From an uncultured Collinsella sp. (GTDB lineage: Bacteria; Actinomycetota; Coriobacteriia; Coriobacteriales; Coriobacteriaceae), in contig CABUQW010000044.1 of the NCBI GenBank assembly GCA_902493895.1, positions 1-13,490 on the forward strand: a stretch of DNA of 13,490 nt, written 5' to 3'. The notes below the pieces were generated by a model, which was not told the DNA's origin, did no database searches, and was given only the letters and a program-made list of their open reading frames with translations. Numbering within the stretch: the stretch's first letter is position 1; every line of letters begins with the position of its first letter. Position numbers and translations under genes: made by a program. Positions 13,288 to 13,490 of the stretch are shown here, piece after piece.

Positions 13288-13313
13288 GCTTTTGAGCGGC
13301 CCGCGCCGCACGT

Positions 13314-13373
13314 TTGTCTCAAGCTGTAACATCGAGCCGGGTTTTCGGTCCCAGCTGTTACAGATCGAGACAA
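13314..13373. repeat. 60-bp imperfect palindrome upstream of the antitoxin gene
   Basis: The order is ttgtctc-aag-ctgtaac (13314-13330), a 26-bp centre, then gttacag-atc-gagacaa (13357-13373). Two 7-bp stems are separated by a symmetric 3-nt interruption on each side. It sits just before the promoter of the Phd-type gene. It might be a dispersed repeat, a recombination site end or an operator; the single window does not decide. Confidence 0.5.
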
Positions 13374-13405
13374 TTCGACGACGCCGACGTTTTAATATAC
13401 CGTGG

Positions 13406-13411
13406 TACAAT
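13406..13411 (+). promoter_or_regulatory. Candidate -10 box of the Phd-type antitoxin gene
   Basis: TACAAT lies 26 bp before the ATG and matches TATAAT at five of six positions. The position 17 bp upstream (gccgac) is a poor -35. The box overlaps the 8-bp palindrome acaattgt, where an autoregulating antitoxin could bind (inference). Confidence 0.35.
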
Positions 13412-13437
13412 TGTGTCCCAACGCAAAGGAGGTACCC

Positions 13438-13490
13438 ATGTCAGCTTGTGTGCCCGTCCGAGATATGAAGGACACTGCTGCATTCACCAC
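13438..13490 (+). CDS. N-terminus of a Phd/YefM-family antitoxin (partial)
   Basis: The frame begins at ATG 13438 behind AAAGGAGG and runs off the window after 17 complete codons. The visible part, MSACVPVRDMKDTAAFT, fits the Phd/YefM N-terminus, where a short strand (VPVRDMKD, compare 'v.v.elr...') leads into the DNA-binding helix. If so, a RelE/Doc/YoeB-type toxin gene should follow outside the window. The call rests on few residues, but the strong ribosome site and motif agree. Confidence 0.65.
   Translation, partial: MSACVPVRDMKDTAAFT

Larger units (their letters stand above)
12958..13437. other. Gene-free stretch with several strong hairpins
   Basis: No credible coding region is seen on either strand: the open frames present lack ribosome sites and family features. 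The stretch holds two terminator-like hairpins (13065-13091 and 13231-13287), a compact 9-bp hairpin at 13196-13216 (gcatgggcg / cgtccatgc, one G-U), an imperfect palindrome at 13314-13373, and the promoter region of the next gene. The two terminators on the + strand without a gene in front of them suggest small transcripts or remnants of lost genes. Confidence 0.5.

Noticed and set aside
13116..13468. Small open frames on both strands in the hairpin-rich region before the antitoxin gene
   Set aside because: They run through two strong hairpins and a long palindrome, lack ribosome sites and give low-complexity Arg/Pro-rich peptides.

Overview
The window reads as chromosomal DNA from a moderately GC-rich, fermentative, phosphotransferase-dependent bacterium. 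The overall protein style suggests a gut Coriobacteriia member close to Collinsella, but this is inference: no rRNA or other taxonomic marker is present. Its centre is a sugar-PTS/peptidase locus, with toxin-antitoxin modules at both ends.

Left part (1-2508). The tail of an antitoxin gene overlaps a RelE/ParE-type toxin gene on the + strand. On the - strand lies an AAA ATPase of the DUF4143 type that looks richer in A/T than the rest. It has its own terminator and an upstream region with three copies of a 20-bp repeat spaced exactly 34 bp apart. The ATPase is bracketed by two diverged copies of the same 64-bp sequence, each encoding the last 20 residues of a DeoR-family regulator. These look like decayed gene tails, so this stretch appears to be a small insertion and decay zone.

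Central part (2509-8100, - strand). Read in transcription order, one apparent operon encodes an M42 metallo-aminopeptidase, PTS EIIA, EIIB and EIIC of the lactose/cellobiose/chitobiose family, an M24 (Xaa-Pro-type) peptidase and an RDD membrane protein. HPr (ptsH) follows as its own unit with a strong terminator. No 6-phospho-glycosidase is present; the transporter is partnered by two peptidases instead. This resembles the logic of the E. coli frv and ypd/fry loci, but with a different PTS family.

Right part (8101-12957). A MalY/PatB-type PLP C-S lyase lies divergent from the operon. Convergent to it is a large LicR-like PRD regulator (two HTHs, two PRDs, EIIB-like and EIIA-like domains), which is itself divergent from a D-lactate-type 2-hydroxyacid dehydrogenase. 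Both divergent intergenic regions carry the same 19-bp palindrome, TTTCACC-N5-GGTGAAA. This argues that the four transcription units form one regulon controlled by the PRD protein. A working hypothesis is import and phosphorylation of a sugar-linked or peptide-linked compound, trimming by the aminopeptidases, C-S cleavage to pyruvate, ammonia and a thiol, and reduction of pyruvate or another 2-oxoacid by the dehydrogenase.

The last ~480 bp before a partial Phd/YefM-type antitoxin gene have no gene. They hold several strong hairpins, two of them terminator-like, and a long imperfect palindrome.
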